A stretch of DNA of 64,000 nucleotides from Alphaproteobacteria bacterium (GCA_030835385.1 JAURPI010000016.1:62001-126000); one strand, 5' to 3'. Shown: positions 1-9,561, counted from the first letter of the stretch. The notes: generated from the sequence alone by a model not told the origin. Program-made: numbers and translations.

Positions 1-80
1 GTGAGGCCGTTAGCGCGCCAATCGAGTACGTGTCAAAAAAAGCGAAACGCATTAACACCTTCCTGGATTCACACACTTGA
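1..80 (+). CDS. C-terminal end of an unidentified protein (cut by window edge)
   Basis: Reading from base 3 gives 25 codons with ordinary composition (EAVSAPIEYVSKK and on to FLDSHT) and then TGA at 78-80. The stop overlaps the TTG start of the next gene as TTGA, an arrangement typical of coupled operon genes, which is the main reason to think it is real. The fragment is too short to identify. A TRAP transporter membrane subunit would fit the neighbour, but nothing in the residues shows it. Confidence 0.45.
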   Translation, partial: EAVSAPIEYVSKKAKRINTFLDSHT

Positions 81-1102
81 CGAAACGCACATTGTGGTGT
101 GTGGCACTGCTCTGGCTTCTGCCAGTGGCGTCTTATGCGCAAACAACCCCGTTGATCGCCGCGTCATCTGCGTCACCGGGAAGCACCATCAAAGATCATT
201 TCTTGGCTTTCGAAAAAACCCTGAAAGAAACTTTTGGGGGCGATATCGCCATCACTTTACTTGTGGATGGCGAAGCCGGATCGGAAGAAACATCTTTGGC
301 CGGCTTGCGCCGTGGCCGTGTTCATTTCAGCGCGGTATCGGTGGCCGCAGCGGCGACAGCCGTTCCAGAACTTTCGGTCTTGATGATGCCATATCTTTTT
401 GACAGCGACGAAGAGGCCGACTTTGTACTCGACAACTTTGTCTTTGGGCCGTTTCAGACCCTATTTGCAAAGAAGGGTTTAACCCTAATTCGTTGGCTGG
501 ATTCTGGATGGGCGGTGATTTATGGCCGCAAACCCATCGTCTTGCCGGAGGATGTGGTGGGGTACCGCATGCGCGCGGCGTCAGCACTCACTGCCCAGGC
601 GTTCCTAGAAGCCGTGAACGCAGATGTCATACCGCTAACCTTTGCTGACATTATTCCCGCACTACAAACCGGCTTGATTGACGGTGGTGCGACCAGCCCC
701 TTTATGTTTCTGACCGGCGGGCTCTATGAGCACGCGAGTGAACTCACCCTGACACGCCATGCTTTGAATCCGGGTACTATCGTTGCCAATGCCCAGTGGT
801 TTGACTCCCTGTCACCAGATAACCAGCGCGCAGTGAAACAAGCCTATGCACCTTCTTCTGTGCTGCGTGCCGATACCCGTCGGCAGACGTGTGAGTCCTA
901 TAGCACCTTGCGCGAGCGCGGCATCACCATCCGGACACTTACAGCTGAACAAGAAGAGGTATGGAAAGCGGCCGTGATGCCTGCACATCAATCAATGGTG
1001 GCTCGCATCGGTGGACAAGCCGACATGATCTACGACGCTATTCAAGACGGAAAAGACGCCTTTAAAGCACTGGGGTCAGCGGTAATCCAGCCCTGTGAGT
1101 GA
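77..1102 (+). CDS. TRAP-type transporter substrate-binding protein (DctP family)
   Basis: A 341-residue periplasmic solute-binding protein that would capture an organic acid or similar substrate for a TRAP permease. The N-terminus is a clear signal peptide (basic MTKR, hydrophobic run, cleavage near SYA|Q). The body has the DctP-family pattern: a GYRMRA segment near residue 165 carrying the conserved substrate-carboxylate arginine, then ALQTGLIDGG. The start is TTG, chosen because it gives the signal peptide and overlaps the previous stop (TTGA). The permease subunits are not to the right, so they must lie left of the window or elsewhere. The substrate cannot be read from the sequence. The gene converges on the next one with an 11-bp gap. 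Confidence 0.88.
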   Translation: MTKRTLWCVALLWLLPVASYAQTTPLIAASSASPGSTIKDHFLAFEKTLKETFGGDIAITLLVDGEAGSEETSLAGLRRGRVHFSAVSVAAAATAVPELSVLMMPYLFDSDEEADFVLDNFVFGPFQTLFAKKGLTLIRWLDSGWAVIYGRKPIVLPEDVVGYRMRAASALTAQAFLEAVNADVIPLTFADIIPALQTGLIDGGATSPFMFLTGGLYEHASELTLTRHALNPGTIVANAQWFDSLSPDNQRAVKQAYAPSSVLRADTRRQTCESYSTLRERGITIRTLTAEQEEVWKAAVMPAHQSMVARIGGQADMIYDAIQDGKDAFKALGSAVIQPCE

Positions 1103-1113
1103 CTTTTAGATCT

Positions 1114-2283
1114 TTAGACGGGGATAGAACCTGGATCATATCCCATCAACGGCACCCGCATCTCACCGGTGCTGGCAAAGCCCTTAAAATTGTCGGGGTC
1201 AGACGTTTGATACCAGACACCTTGCTTTCGGGAATCCAACAACACGCCCTTTGTGCGTTCTTTGCGAGCATCTTCATAGGCCGTGAAAGCACCTTGAGGC
1301 GTGTCATATTTTTCTATGCACCGGGCAAGCACAACACCGTCTTCCAAAGCCATTGCGGCTCCCATTCCAAGAAATGGCAACATAGGATGTGCGGCATCGC
1401 CAAGGAGAGTCGCGCGGCCGAAAGTCCACTCCGGTATGGGATCCCGATCGAACAACGCCCACTTATACAATTTGTCTTCAGGAATAGCCTTGATGATACC
1501 TATGACGTTTTCATTCCACCCTTGGTACTCAGCAAGAAACTCCTCATGGGTGGCGCGGATCGACCACCCTTCTTCTTTCCATGCTTCTGTTTTGGCGATA
1601 CCGACCACATTGACCATAGTTTCGTGACGGAGATAGTAGCGCGTGAAAATATGACCAGGTCCCATGGTAGTGGTCGAGTTGGCAATAGTCATATAGGGGG
1701 CTACGGCCTCGGCCGGGACCATGCCGCGAAACGCAGCTTGACCGGTAAACTTCGGCGCGACCGTATCAATGATGGATCCCCGGACGGCGGATCGGGAACC
1801 GTCTGCACCAATGAGCATATAGCCTGTCGCAGTCTCGCCGTTCTCAAACTGAGCTGTAACGCCATTCTCGTCTTGCGTCAGGTTCGCAAAGGCGTGGTTA
1901 AGAATAATAGCGTCTTTATCATTGGCACGAACTGCGGCAGCAAGGGCATCATGCAAATCAGCCCGATGAATTTGGTAATACTCCGCACCAAACTGCTCTA
2001 AGAAACTACCGTCGCGCTGTGTTTTTGTAAGCGCTTCACCCGTGCGGTAATGCACCAACGCACCGGCGGCGGGTTTATCAGCATGCTTCGCCATGAATGG
2101 ACCAAGGCCGACAAATTCTAGAGCACGGGTGGCATTTGGACTGATAGTGAGGCCGGCACCGACTTCACTGAGCGCGGGAGCCTGTTCATAGACTTTAACT
2201 TTGAATCCTAACTTCTGCAGCGCCAAAGCCGCAGTAAGGCCTCCCATGCCGGCTCCGATAACTAAAACTGATAGGTCGCGCAT
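1114..2283 (-). CDS. FAD-dependent aromatic monooxygenase (salicylate / 3-hydroxybenzoate hydroxylase-like)
   Basis: A 389-residue class A flavin monooxygenase using FAD and NAD(P)H to hydroxylate an aromatic or similar ring. Visible motifs are the Rossmann FAD-binding GAGMGG at residues 10-15, the DG motif (GADGSRSAVR, near 160) and the second FAD motif GDAAHPMLPFLGMG near 295. The length is normal for the salicylate 1-hydroxylase / 3-hydroxybenzoate 6-hydroxylase group. The start has a good ribosome site, AAGGAG six bases upstream of ATG. No ring-cleavage gene is adjacent, so the substrate is unknown. With the Rieske oxygenase at 18.4 kb and the tannase-type esterase at 16.3 kb it hints at use of aromatic compounds, which is inference. 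Confidence 0.88.
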   Translation of the reverse strand: MRDLSVLVIGAGMGGLTAALALQKLGFKVKVYEQAPALSEVGAGLTISPNATRALEFVGLGPFMAKHADKPAAGALVHYRTGEALTKTQRDGSFLEQFGAEYYQIHRADLHDALAAAVRANDKDAIILNHAFANLTQDENGVTAQFENGETATGYMLIGADGSRSAVRGSIIDTVAPKFTGQAAFRGMVPAEAVAPYMTIANSTTTMGPGHIFTRYYLRHETMVNVVGIAKTEAWKEEGWSIRATHEEFLAEYQGWNENVIGIIKAIPEDKLYKWALFDRDPIPEWTFGRATLLGDAAHPMLPFLGMGAAMALEDGVVLARCIEKYDTPQGAFTAYEDARKERTKGVLLDSRKQGVWYQTSDPDNFKGFASTGEMRVPLMGYDPGSIPV

Positions 2284-2379
2284 CGCTTGCTCCTTTGCCG
2301 TCGCGGCAAACTAAGCCGTGAGCGCGAGAGCAGCAAGAGGACCCTTGCCGTATTGCTCACTGATAGGTAAGTCTGATTT

Positions 2380-3003
2380 ATGATCAAAATGTCTTCCACC
2401 ATCACTGTTTTAATTTGCGGCCTGTCTCTGGCGCCGGTCTTCGCCCAAAACCCGACGTCAGAGCCACCTACACGCAAGCCATTGGCGCCTGAACGGCTTG
2501 TCATGCCGTTATTTCCAGCAGGTTGGACAGAGGTCTATCGCGATAATGGCGCTGTCGAAGTGGTGGAGTACTTACCTGAGGGTCAGTCAGTCAATAACTG
2601 GCTGGATAAAATCCAGCTGCAGGTCTACAACGAATTGAACGAACTGCCGTTGGACGCTATCCAACGTCGCATGCAGGGACTTAATCGCAACCGATGCACT
2701 GGTGTAATCGAGGGGTTGCTTCAATCGGGATTGAACAACGGCTATCCCAGTGCTTTCTGGACCTTGGGCTGTCGATATCTCAACAAGAGCGCTGGTGAAG
2801 GCATTGGCGAAACCCAATACACCAAAGCGATTCAAGGTGAGACATCTCTGTATATATTAAGTCGCCTATGGCGCACCGCGGCATTCGGTCAGGATGGACC
2901 CGCTCTATCCGCACAATCCATCAACGACGGTGTTGCCTTTCTCACCACGGCAAAGGTATGCGTGCCAAATTCAAGCGACCACCCCTGCCAACCCAATCAA
3001 TAA
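2380..3003 (+). CDS. Exported hypothetical protein with four cysteines
   Basis: A 207-residue protein with a signal peptide (MIKMSSTITVLICGLSLAPVFA, cleavage before QNP) and no later membrane segment, so probably periplasmic. The mature part has four cysteines (in NRCTG, LGCRY, KVCVP and HPCQP) that could form two disulfides. I do not recognise a family. ATG at 2380 is preceded by GGTAAG about ten bases upstream; an ATG at 2389 is possible. It diverges from the FAD monooxygenase and converges on the HIT gene with a 12-bp gap. Confidence 0.72.
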   Translation: MIKMSSTITVLICGLSLAPVFAQNPTSEPPTRKPLAPERLVMPLFPAGWTEVYRDNGAVEVVEYLPEGQSVNNWLDKIQLQVYNELNELPLDAIQRRMQGLNRNRCTGVIEGLLQSGLNNGYPSAFWTLGCRYLNKSAGEGIGETQYTKAIQGETSLYILSRLWRTAAFGQDGPALSAQSINDGVAFLTTAKVCVPNSSDHPCQPNQ

Positions 3004-3015
3004 GGGTTGCCCTGT

Positions 3016-3378
3016 CTAATTGTTAAGCAGCGGACCGAGCGGTTTTCCACCGCACACATGAATATGAAGATGCGGAATTTCTTGTCCGCCGTCAGCTCCG
3101 CTATTCACCATCGTACGGTACCCAGACACTCTAAGTCCTTTGGCATCGACCACTTTGAGAACGGCGCGATTAAGAGCAGCAATTTCCGTATCCGATGCTT
3201 TCTCTGCAAAATCAGTCATCGAAACATATCGGCCCTTCGGAATTACCATGACATGGACGGGGGCTTGCGGTGCAATATCATCAAAAGCAAGCACGTGATC
3301 GTCTTCATAGATGGTGGTATTGGGAATTTCACCACGAAGAATTTTAGCGAAGATATTTTCGTCGTCATAAGCCGTCAT
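3016..3378 (-). CDS. HIT family protein (HinT-like nucleotide hydrolase)
   Basis: A 120-residue histidine-triad protein expected to hydrolyse purine nucleoside phosphoramidates such as AMP-lysine. The catalytic triad HLHIHV (H-x-H-x-H) lies near residues 103-108 and the N-terminus has the usual IFAKILRGEIP motif. Its ATG overlaps the hisE stop (ATGA), so it is the last gene of the his operon, a common alphaproteobacterial arrangement. Confidence 0.93.
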   Translation of the reverse strand: MTAYDDENIFAKILRGEIPNTTIYEDDHVLAFDDIAPQAPVHVMVIPKGRYVSMTDFAEKASDTEIAALNRAVLKVVDAKGLRVSGYRTMVNSGADGGQEIPHLHIHVCGGKPLGPLLNN

Positions 3379-3725
3379 GATTTTTCTCCGGACGGCTCCC
3401 GAATGCCAGATGTTCCAAACCGTTGGTCAAGTATGGCAAACACCTCTTGTGGCTTAACGCCCTTCTCTGCCCACAATAGCAACAGCATGTAAAGTAAGTC
3501 AGCGCTTTCGTTGAGCAGCTCGTCGCGGCCTTCCGCGACCGCGGCAAGGGCCGTTTCGACGCCTTCTTCGCCCACTTTCTGAGCGATCTTCGTCAAGCCC
3601 TTGGCATACATTTTTGCCGTATAAGATGTTGCTGGGTCAGCATCTTTACGGCTCACCAACACGTCGTACAGGCGCTCAAGCACCGCCGCGTCTACCTTTT
3701 TAGCGGACTCTTTTTTCTTACTCAT
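3375..3725 (-). CDS. hisE: Phosphoribosyl-ATP pyrophosphatase
   Basis: Second step of histidine synthesis: hydrolysis of phosphoribosyl-ATP to phosphoribosyl-AMP and pyrophosphate. The 116 residues carry the MazG-like metal-binding pattern: GEEGVET near 52-58 and [11 protein letters not shown] near 71-81. The start overlaps the hisF stop (ATGA) and the stop overlaps the HIT start, so translation is tightly coupled. It is a stand-alone hisE; no hisI domain is fused or present in the window. Confidence 0.95.
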   Translation of the reverse strand: MSKKKESAKKVDAAVLERLYDVLVSRKDADPATSYTAKMYAKGLTKIAQKVGEEGVETALAAVAEGRDELLNESADLLYMLLLLWAEKGVKPQEVFAILDQRFGTSGIREPSGEKS

Positions 3726-4507
3726 GCTGCCTCCGCACGGTCTGGGTCGACCGGTCGCACGGGTAAACCAGCGCCGGCAAGATGGGCTTTCGCCTGTTCA
3801 ATTGAATAATCACCGAAGTGAAAAATAGACGCTGCTAGCACAGCCGTCGCATGGCCGTCTCGCACACCGGCAACCATGTGATCAAGCGTACCAACACCGC
3901 CAGATGCGACAACCGGAATCGAAACAGCATCGGCAACCGCACGGGTTAATGGGATATCATAGCCGTCCCGCGTTCCATCGCGATCCATCGACGTTAGTAG
4001 AATTTCACCGGCGCCATAGTCGGCCATACGCTGCACCCACTCCACAGCATCAAGACCGGTAGGAGTGCGACCGCCGTGTGTGAAAATCTCATATTTACCT
4101 GAACTAACAGATTTCGGATCAACAGCCACCACAATGCATTGGCTGCCAAACTTTTCCGCCGCTTCCCGCACGAACTCCGGGCGCTCTACTGCGGCAGTGT
4201 TAATCGACACTTTGTCTGCGCCGGCCAGCAGAAGTTTGCGGATATCTTCTACCGTGCGAACGCCGCCGCCTACCGTTACCGGCATAAAACAATGCTCAGC
4301 GGTGCGCGTAACAACATCGTAGAACGGATCGCGCCTCTCATGGCTCGCTGTAATATCAAGAAAGCATAATTCATCCGCGCCCGCTGCATCATACACTTGC
4401 GCCTGTTCAACGGGGTCGCCGGCATCACGTAAGCCAACAAAATTGACGCCTTTCACGACCCGACCGTCTTTGACATCGAGACAAGGTATGACGCGAACGG
4501 TCAGCAT
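3722..4507 (-). CDS. hisF: Imidazole glycerol phosphate synthase, cyclase subunit
   Basis: A (beta/alpha)8 barrel that uses ammonia from HisH to convert PRFAR to imidazole glycerol phosphate and AICAR. Catalytic Asp11 is visible in CLDVKDG and the second Asp in VAVDPKS near residue 130. Phosphate-binding glycines are in VGGGVRT and SGGVGTLDH. The length of 261 residues is normal. It follows hisA by 8 bases. Confidence 0.97.
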   Translation of the reverse strand: MLTVRVIPCLDVKDGRVVKGVNFVGLRDAGDPVEQAQVYDAAGADELCFLDITASHERRDPFYDVVTRTAEHCFMPVTVGGGVRTVEDIRKLLLAGADKVSINTAAVERPEFVREAAEKFGSQCIVVAVDPKSVSSGKYEIFTHGGRTPTGLDAVEWVQRMADYGAGEILLTSMDRDGTRDGYDIPLTRAVADAVSIPVVASGGVGTLDHMVAGVRDGHATAVLAASIFHFGDYSIEQAKAHLAGAGLPVRPVDPDRAEAA

Positions 4508-4515
4508 AGTCCGGC

Positions 4516-5256
4516 TTACTCCGCCAACAGGGTGATGGCTTCGGATAAGTTGATCCGTCCATCATAAAGAGCCCGGCCCGAAATCACACCTGTGATCCCT
4601 GGAGAGGAAATCGCCTTTCTTTTGATCTCTGAAAGATCGTCCAGTGTCGCCACGCCGCCAGACACGATCACCGGAATCCCGACTGCATCAGCGAGGGCAG
4701 CAGAGGCCTCAACATTTGGCCCACCAAGCACGCCATCACGGTCAATGTCCGTGTGGACTATGGCCGCAACACCAGCATCTTCAAATCTCATTGCAAGGTC
4801 TACGGCGGTGATATCCGACGTTTCCGCCCATCCCTCGACGGCGACACGGCCGCCGCGCGCATCGATACCAACAGCGACGCGGCCGGGAAATGTAGCACAG
4901 GACTCACGAACTAACTCAGGGTTTTTGACCGCAGCGGTGCCGAGAACAACCCGATCAACACCCGACGATAGCCAATGGGACACCATCGCCATATCACGAA
5001 TGCCGCCTCCCAACTGCACAGGCCGATCAACGGCAGTCACAATAGATTCTACTGCAGCCGCATTAATAGGCTTGCCTGCAAACGCGCCATTGAGATCGAC
5101 CACATGAATCCATGAAGCACCAGCATCGACGAAACTACGTGCCTGAGCTGCGGGATCATCGCTAAACACTGTGGCCCGTTCCATATCGCCCTGTGCCAAC
5201 CGCACGCACTGGCCGTCCTTTAGGTCAATGGCTGGGTAAAGAATTACTTCGCGCAT
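4516..5256 (-). CDS. hisA: ProFAR isomerase
   Basis: 1-(5-phosphoribosyl)-5-[(5-phosphoribosylamino)methylideneamino]imidazole-4-carboxamide isomerase, the Amadori-type step before HisHF. The protein is 246 residues from ATG at 5256 ([15 protein letters not shown]). A GTG 15 bases upstream is also in frame, but it lies inside hisH and homologues begin close to ILYPAID. The catalytic aspartates are in PAIDLKDG and HTDIDRDG. The start lies 2 bases after the hisH stop. Confidence 0.95.
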   Translation of the reverse strand: MREVILYPAIDLKDGQCVRLAQGDMERATVFSDDPAAQARSFVDAGASWIHVVDLNGAFAGKPINAAAVESIVTAVDRPVQLGGGIRDMAMVSHWLSSGVDRVVLGTAAVKNPELVRESCATFPGRVAVGIDARGGRVAVEGWAETSDITAVDLAMRFEDAGVAAIVHTDIDRDGVLGGPNVEASAALADAVGIPVIVSGGVATLDDLSEIKRKAISSPGITGVISGRALYDGRINLSEAITLLAE

Positions 5257-5258
5257 TG

Positions 5259-5921
5259 TTACGGTGCCCACTTCAGAAAATTACCAATCAAACGCAAGCC
5301 TAGAGCCTGACTCTTCTCCGGATGAAACTGCGTACCGAACAATGTGTCTCTGCCAATTGCCGCGGTAACCGTTTGGCCATAGTCAACGGTGGCGCAAACC
5401 GTTTCCGGATCATCGCAAACAACGTGGTAGCTGTGGACAAAATAAGCGAAGGGATCATAACCCAATTCTTTCAGAACCGGGTGGGACATCTCTAAGTTCA
5501 AACGATTCCATCCCATATGCGGTATACGCGGACCGGTCCCGCCCGGCCCTGCCTCTTCCGACGGCGACAAAGCTTCAACCTTTCCCGGTATCCAATCAAA
5601 GCCGTCAGTCTCTCCGTGCTCCAAGCCAATCGTCGCCATCAACTGCATGCCAACGCAAATGCCAAAGAACGGTCGGCCCTTTGTAATCACCGCCTGCTGC
5701 AAAGCATCAACCATGCCCGACAGATTCTCTAAGCCTGCTTTGCAATCAGCGAATGCGCCGACTCCCGGCAAAACAACGCGGTCAGCCGTGGCAACCTCAT
5801 CGGCATCAGAAGTTACTGATACCGATGCACTGGCGTCTGAATCCAGCGCTGCACGCTCAAATGCTTTCGCTGCTGAGCGCAAGTTACCTGATCCATAATC
5901 TACGATAACAATCTGCATCAT
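5259..5921 (-). CDS. hisH: Imidazole glycerol phosphate synthase, glutaminase subunit
   Basis: A class I glutamine amidotransferase supplying ammonia to HisF. The nucleophile cysteine is in [10 protein letters not shown] and the His-Glu pair in [10 protein letters not shown]. The 220-residue length is normal. Two ATG codons in tandem (5921 and 5918) can serve as the start. It lies 54 bases after hisB and 2 bases before hisA. Confidence 0.96.
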   Translation of the reverse strand: MMQIVIVDYGSGNLRSAAKAFERAALDSDASASVSVTSDADEVATADRVVLPGVGAFADCKAGLENLSGMVDALQQAVITKGRPFFGICVGMQLMATIGLEHGETDGFDWIPGKVEALSPSEEAGPGGTGPRIPHMGWNRLNLEMSHPVLKELGYDPFAYFVHSYHVVCDDPETVCATVDYGQTVTAAIGRDTLFGTQFHPEKSQALGLRLIGNFLKWAP

Positions 5922-5975
5922 CAGACTTTCAGCGATCTTCTCTAAGGTCTAGCATCGCTGCCTATTGGGGAACGC

Positions 5976-6563
5976 CTAAAGCTTACCCTTGGTCGAGGGA
6001 ACAGCGTCGGCTTTGCGGTCATCAATTTCGATAGCCGTGCGAAGTGATCGCGCCAATCCTTTGAAACAGGATTCGACAATATGGTGGTTATTTTCACCGT
6101 ACTTATTCCACACATGCAGCGTGACTCCGGCTGCCTGAGCAAAGGCCTGGAACCATTCCTTGAACAGTTCAGTATCCATATCGCCGAGTTTCGGCTTAGA
6201 GAAATCGACTTTCCAAATCAAATACGGGCGATTGGACAAATCCAGCGCCACTTCTGTCAGGGTCTCATCCATCGGAATGACCGCCGAGCCATATCGGGTT
6301 ATGCCGGTGCGATCCCCAAGGGCTTCGGCCACAGCCTCGCCGATGCAAATGCCGACGTCTTCCGTGGTGTGGTGAAAATCGATGTGCAAATCGCCCTTCG
6401 CCTCGACGGTGAGGTCGATCAGGCTGTGCCGTGACAGCTGCTCAAGCATGTGATCCAAGAAACCAACACCGGTTGCGACCGTATACTGACCGCTACCGTC
6501 GAGATTCACGGTGACGGAGATATCCGTTTCCTTGGTGCTTCGGGTGATCGTTGCCGTACGCAT
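5976..6563 (-). CDS. hisB: Imidazoleglycerol-phosphate dehydratase
   Basis: Stand-alone dehydratase, without the phosphatase domain seen in enterobacteria. Mn-binding histidine motifs HHTTEDVGI near residue 66 and [10 protein letters not shown] near 163 are intact; length is 195 residues. I chose ATG at 6563 over one 18 bases upstream because [13 protein letters not shown] is the usual N-terminus and GGAAAAAGG sits just before it. It is the first gene of hisB-hisH-hisA-hisF-hisE-HIT. The promoter must lie in 6564-6802, shared with the divergent HTH gene. Confidence 0.95.
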   Translation of the reverse strand: MRTATITRSTKETDISVTVNLDGSGQYTVATGVGFLDHMLEQLSRHSLIDLTVEAKGDLHIDFHHTTEDVGICIGEAVAEALGDRTGITRYGSAVIPMDETLTEVALDLSNRPYLIWKVDFSKPKLGDMDTELFKEWFQAFAQAAGVTLHVWNKYGENNHHIVESCFKGLARSLRTAIEIDDRKADAVPSTKGKL

Positions 6564-6802
6564 GGCGATGCCTTTTTCCATTGATTCCGCGACCTTTTAG
6601 CAGGTCAGCTTCTACAAAGCCACAGAGCCGGTCCTTCGGTGGGCGCGACTGGAAACTTGTTCTAAGGGCGCCATGTAACCAGCAATTGAGCGACTTCCTA
6701 CTTATTAGGCCGGGACACGCAGAAGGCGAGAAGTTACAATGGTTATAGGTCTATGACGTAGGCTGAAATAAAAGAACAAACTAATGATACAAATAATAAT
6801 AA

Positions 6803-7285
6803 ATGGAACTAACAGCAGTGAACAATATGGCAGCAAACCGAAGAGGTAGACCGCCCGGAGCTCGAGCAGGGTCTCCTGACCCCATAGACATCCATGTCGG
6901 GCGGCGTGTCAAACTCCGAAGAACTCTACTACGCATCAGCCAAGAGCAACTGGCCGGTGACATCGGGGTAACTTTCCAGCAGGTGCAAAAATATGAGAGC
7001 GGACATAACCGTGTAAGCGCATCGCGTTTGTACGATATTTCCCGTGTTCTCGATTGCCCCATTTCTTACTTCTTTGAAGACATCGGTGATGACGTCAGGA
7101 CAGAACGGGCGACACCGGAACCTAGAACAGGCGAAGGCTTGTCTGGCTCTCAAGCGGGCTTTGACGACGACCCGATGCAAAGAACAGAAACTCTCGAGCT
7201 CGTAAGGGCCTATTGGCGATTGCATGGGGGAGAGTCGCGTCGCATCGTGCTCGACCTGCTCGTCAACATGTCAAAACAAGAGTAG
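6803..7285 (+). CDS. XRE-family helix-turn-helix regulator
   Basis: A 160-residue DNA-binding protein. A basic N-terminal tail (AANRRGRPPG) precedes a Cro/CI-type HTH at about residues 28-88 (VGRRVKLRRTLL, ISQEQLAGDIG, TFQQVQKYESG). The C-terminal half is short, charged and unassigned. This form is common in Rhodospirillales and nearby Alphaproteobacteria. Either ATG at 6803 or 6827 could be the start. It is divergent from hisB across an AT-rich gap, so it could bind there, but no operator is obvious. Confidence 0.85.
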   Translation: MELTAVNNMAANRRGRPPGARAGSPDPIDIHVGRRVKLRRTLLRISQEQLAGDIGVTFQQVQKYESGHNRVSASRLYDISRVLDCPISYFFEDIGDDVRTERATPEPRTGEGLSGSQAGFDDDPMQRTETLELVRAYWRLHGGESRRIVLDLLVNMSKQE

Positions 7286-7290
7286 TCGGG

Positions 7291-7305
7291 GCCCATTGCA
7301 TGGGC
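7291..7305 (+). terminator. Hairpin after the HTH gene, possible terminator
   Basis: GCCCAT-TGC-ATGGGC is a perfect 6-bp stem with a 3-base loop, five bases after the HTH stop codon. The following bases (TTGAAATGATCCTTTT) are only partly T-rich, so it is a weak candidate for an intrinsic terminator. Confidence 0.35.
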
Positions 7306-7368
7306 TTGAAATGATCCTTTTCGCGGTGGATCAACCAGGGGCCGCCGCGAAAGAAAAACTCAGGTGAA

Positions 7369-8061
7369 TCAGGGTTTGAGGCGATAGCCGCCAGGTTTAG
7401 TGATGAGAAGCTGAGCATTCGACGGATCAGGTTCGATTTTTTGACGTAATCGATAGACGTGGGTTTCCAACGTATGCGTCGTGACGCCTGCGTTATAACC
7501 CCATACCTCATCGAGCAATGTTTCACGTTGGACTGTCTTGTCTCCGACACGAAATAAGTATTTCAGGATAGCGGTTTCTTTTTCAGTCAGACGGATCTTC
7601 TTCTCTGTCTCTTCATGCACCAACATTTTGGCCGCAGGCTGGAACTTGTAAGGCCCAACCACAAATATTGCATCGTCAGATTTATTGTGCTGCCTGAGGT
7701 GTGCACGTACGCGCGCCAGTAACAGAGTCAGACGGAATGGTTTCGTCACGTAGTCATTGGCCCCTGCATCTAATCCCGTGACTGTGTCGTCTTCGCTATC
7801 TGCTGCTGTCAACATAATGATCGGGGACCGAACTCCAGCCTCACGCATGGCCCGGCAAACATCGCGACCGTCCATATCCGGTAAACCAAGATCAAGAATG
7901 ATGACATCGAAGACTTGCCCCTTGGCGAAATCTACCGCTTCTGCGCCAGCCGATGCTTGAACAATAGCTTCAAAATCTTCTTGCTCTTGCAGTTGCTCCA
8001 CCAGGGAGTGGCGCAACATATCGTCGTCGTCGACAAGGAGGAGTGATTTTCCTGAAGCCAT
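7369..8061 (-). CDS. OmpR-family response regulator, orphan (CenR-like?)
   Basis: A 230-residue two-domain regulator. The receiver domain (about 1-120) has the acidic pocket LVDDDD, phospho-acceptor Asp near 57 (IILDLGLP), Thr in MLTAAD and Lys in YVTKPF. The C-terminal winged helix (about 130-230) contains RLTEKETAILKYL and THTLETHVYRLRQKIE. No histidine kinase is next to it. Its character and the L,D-transpeptidase 2 kb away recall CenR, the cell-envelope regulator of Alphaproteobacteria, but that assignment is a guess from family resemblance. Confidence 0.9.
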   Translation of the reverse strand: MASGKSLLLVDDDDMLRHSLVEQLQEQEDFEAIVQASAGAEAVDFAKGQVFDVIILDLGLPDMDGRDVCRAMREAGVRSPIIMLTAADSEDDTVTGLDAGANDYVTKPFRLTLLLARVRAHLRQHNKSDDAIFVVGPYKFQPAAKMLVHEETEKKIRLTEKETAILKYLFRVGDKTVQRETLLDEVWGYNAGVTTHTLETHVYRLRQKIEPDPSNAQLLITKPGGYRLKP

Positions 8062-8269
8062 TGAGGTCTCCGGTAGGGGTGGTGTGGGTGCTGGCGGATA
8101 TTACGAGAAACGGGGCGAGACACCAGCAGTGTCATGAAGAAATTCAGCTTTAAATGTAGCCTGTCCGCCCGATTGGTGGATGGAAAACACTCCAGAGGGT
8201 TGTTTTTGTGTGCCGAAAGGGCCAAATCGTCACCCTGCACAATCCAGAAAAACAAGCTATAAATCATAT

Positions 8270-9403
8270 ATGAGTGTTGAGACCCAAAAAGACCCTAGCG
8301 TGGAAGTGGTCGCTGTCCTGGAAACAGTTGATCGCGCCGTAGCGGAACTGCGGCGTGGCTCCGCAGTTGTTATCATTTCTGATGATGCGGCCGTTCTTGC
8401 GCGACCAGCGGAAACTGTCGGCGCTGGTCCGTTGCCGTTTTTCAACCGGCAAGATTTGGATGAGATTACTGTCGCCGTTACGGGGCGTCGGGCTGCCATT
8501 TTGGGCTTAGCTGATCCTGCCGCACCGGCGGTAATTCTTCGGCAAGTAGATGGATTTAGCGGGACGTCGATACGCACCTTGATCGACCCAAAAGTAGACC
8601 CACCAGATGCCATACCGCCTGCGGGTGTAACCGGTAAAATGGTTGATGAAACCTCCGCCGCATTTATGGCGGTGCGCATGACAAAAATCGCCCGGCTGCT
8701 GCCCGCCGTTGTCATTGCAACCATCACTGCAGAGGATCCCATCGCCTGGGCCAGCACCAATGGACGGACAGTCGTTTCGGCGACAGCTGTGTTGGCCTAC
8801 GACAGGCTTCAAGCAGATGCCTTGGTCCCCGTTTCGGAAGCGCGAGTCCCGCTCGGTGGATGTGAAGACACTAAGATCATCGCCTTCCGGCCGCGCGATG
8901 GTGGCGTTGAGCACCTGGCTATTGTCATTGGTAAACCCGACACCACAAAGCCGGTGCTGACCCGACTGCACTCTGAATGTTTCACAGGAGACCTTCTCGG
9001 ATCACTGAAGTGCGATTGTGGTGATCAACTGCGTGGCGCCATTACAGCCATCGCTGATGGCGGGGGCGGTTTGTTGTTTTATCTAGCTCAAGAAGGTCGT
9101 GGCATTGGTTTGGTCAACAAATTGCGGGCTTACGAACTCCAAGAGAAAGGGTTCGACACAGTCGACGCAAATGAACAGCTGGGCTTCGATGACGACGAGC
9201 GAATATACCTCCCGGCTGTTCAGATGTTGAGACGCCTGGGTGTTGATCAAGTAAAACTGTTGACCAACAACCCCGCAAAAGTGGGCGCCTTGGCGCGCCA
9301 TGGTGTTGCGGTAACGGCGCGAGTGCCGCACGTGTTTCCGTCCAACCAGCACAACTGGTCATATCTCGATACCAAGGCCAAACGTTCTGGGCACCTGTTC
9401 TAG
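8270..9403 (+). CDS. ribA: GTP cyclohydrolase II with N-terminal RibB-like domain
   Basis: Makes 2,5-diamino-6-ribosylamino-pyrimidinone phosphate from GTP, the first committed riboflavin step. The catalytic domain (about residues 190-377) carries the zinc cysteines in SECFTGDLLGSLKCDCG, the QEGRGIGL motif and LLTNNPAKV. The first ~185 residues resemble the fold of DHBP synthase (AVAELRRGSAVVIIS), but the acidic DDEDRENEGD-type active site is absent (SDDAAVLARP instead), so only one activity is expected. ATG at 8270 was preferred to an in-frame upstream start because the earlier codons look non-coding. Total 377 residues. I saw no FMN riboswitch in the 200-bp leader. Confidence 0.9.
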   Translation: MSVETQKDPSVEVVAVLETVDRAVAELRRGSAVVIISDDAAVLARPAETVGAGPLPFFNRQDLDEITVAVTGRRAAILGLADPAAPAVILRQVDGFSGTSIRTLIDPKVDPPDAIPPAGVTGKMVDETSAAFMAVRMTKIARLLPAVVIATITAEDPIAWASTNGRTVVSATAVLAYDRLQADALVPVSEARVPLGGCEDTKIIAFRPRDGGVEHLAIVIGKPDTTKPVLTRLHSECFTGDLLGSLKCDCGDQLRGAITAIADGGGGLLFYLAQEGRGIGLVNKLRAYELQEKGFDTVDANEQLGFDDDERIYLPAVQMLRRLGVDQVKLLTNNPAKVGALARHGVAVTARVPHVFPSNQHNWSYLDTKAKRSGHLF

Positions 9404-9561
9404 GGCATCTGATTACCCAAGCCGTGTGTGGCCATTTCAGCTCGGCAAAATTTTCCCGGTAAACCGTCCTTTTCCTTTTCAAACTGCCTAAGTCATTGAC
9501 CCTAAACGACCTGTGGTTGGCATGGGATTTGCTTCGATAAGGAGGAAAGGACCTGTGCCCA

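Noticed and set aside
1099-2001. 300-codon plus-strand frame opposite the FAD monooxygenase
   Set aside because: The minus strand encodes a complete monooxygenase with motifs; this frame is its shadow.
7519-7534. TGTTTCACGTTGGACT, half of a parS site
   Set aside because: Only the left half matches; the right arm is wrong, and it lies inside the response-regulator coding region.
8062-8269. Possible FMN riboswitch before ribA
   Set aside because: None of the conserved FMN-aptamer segments could be found in the leader.
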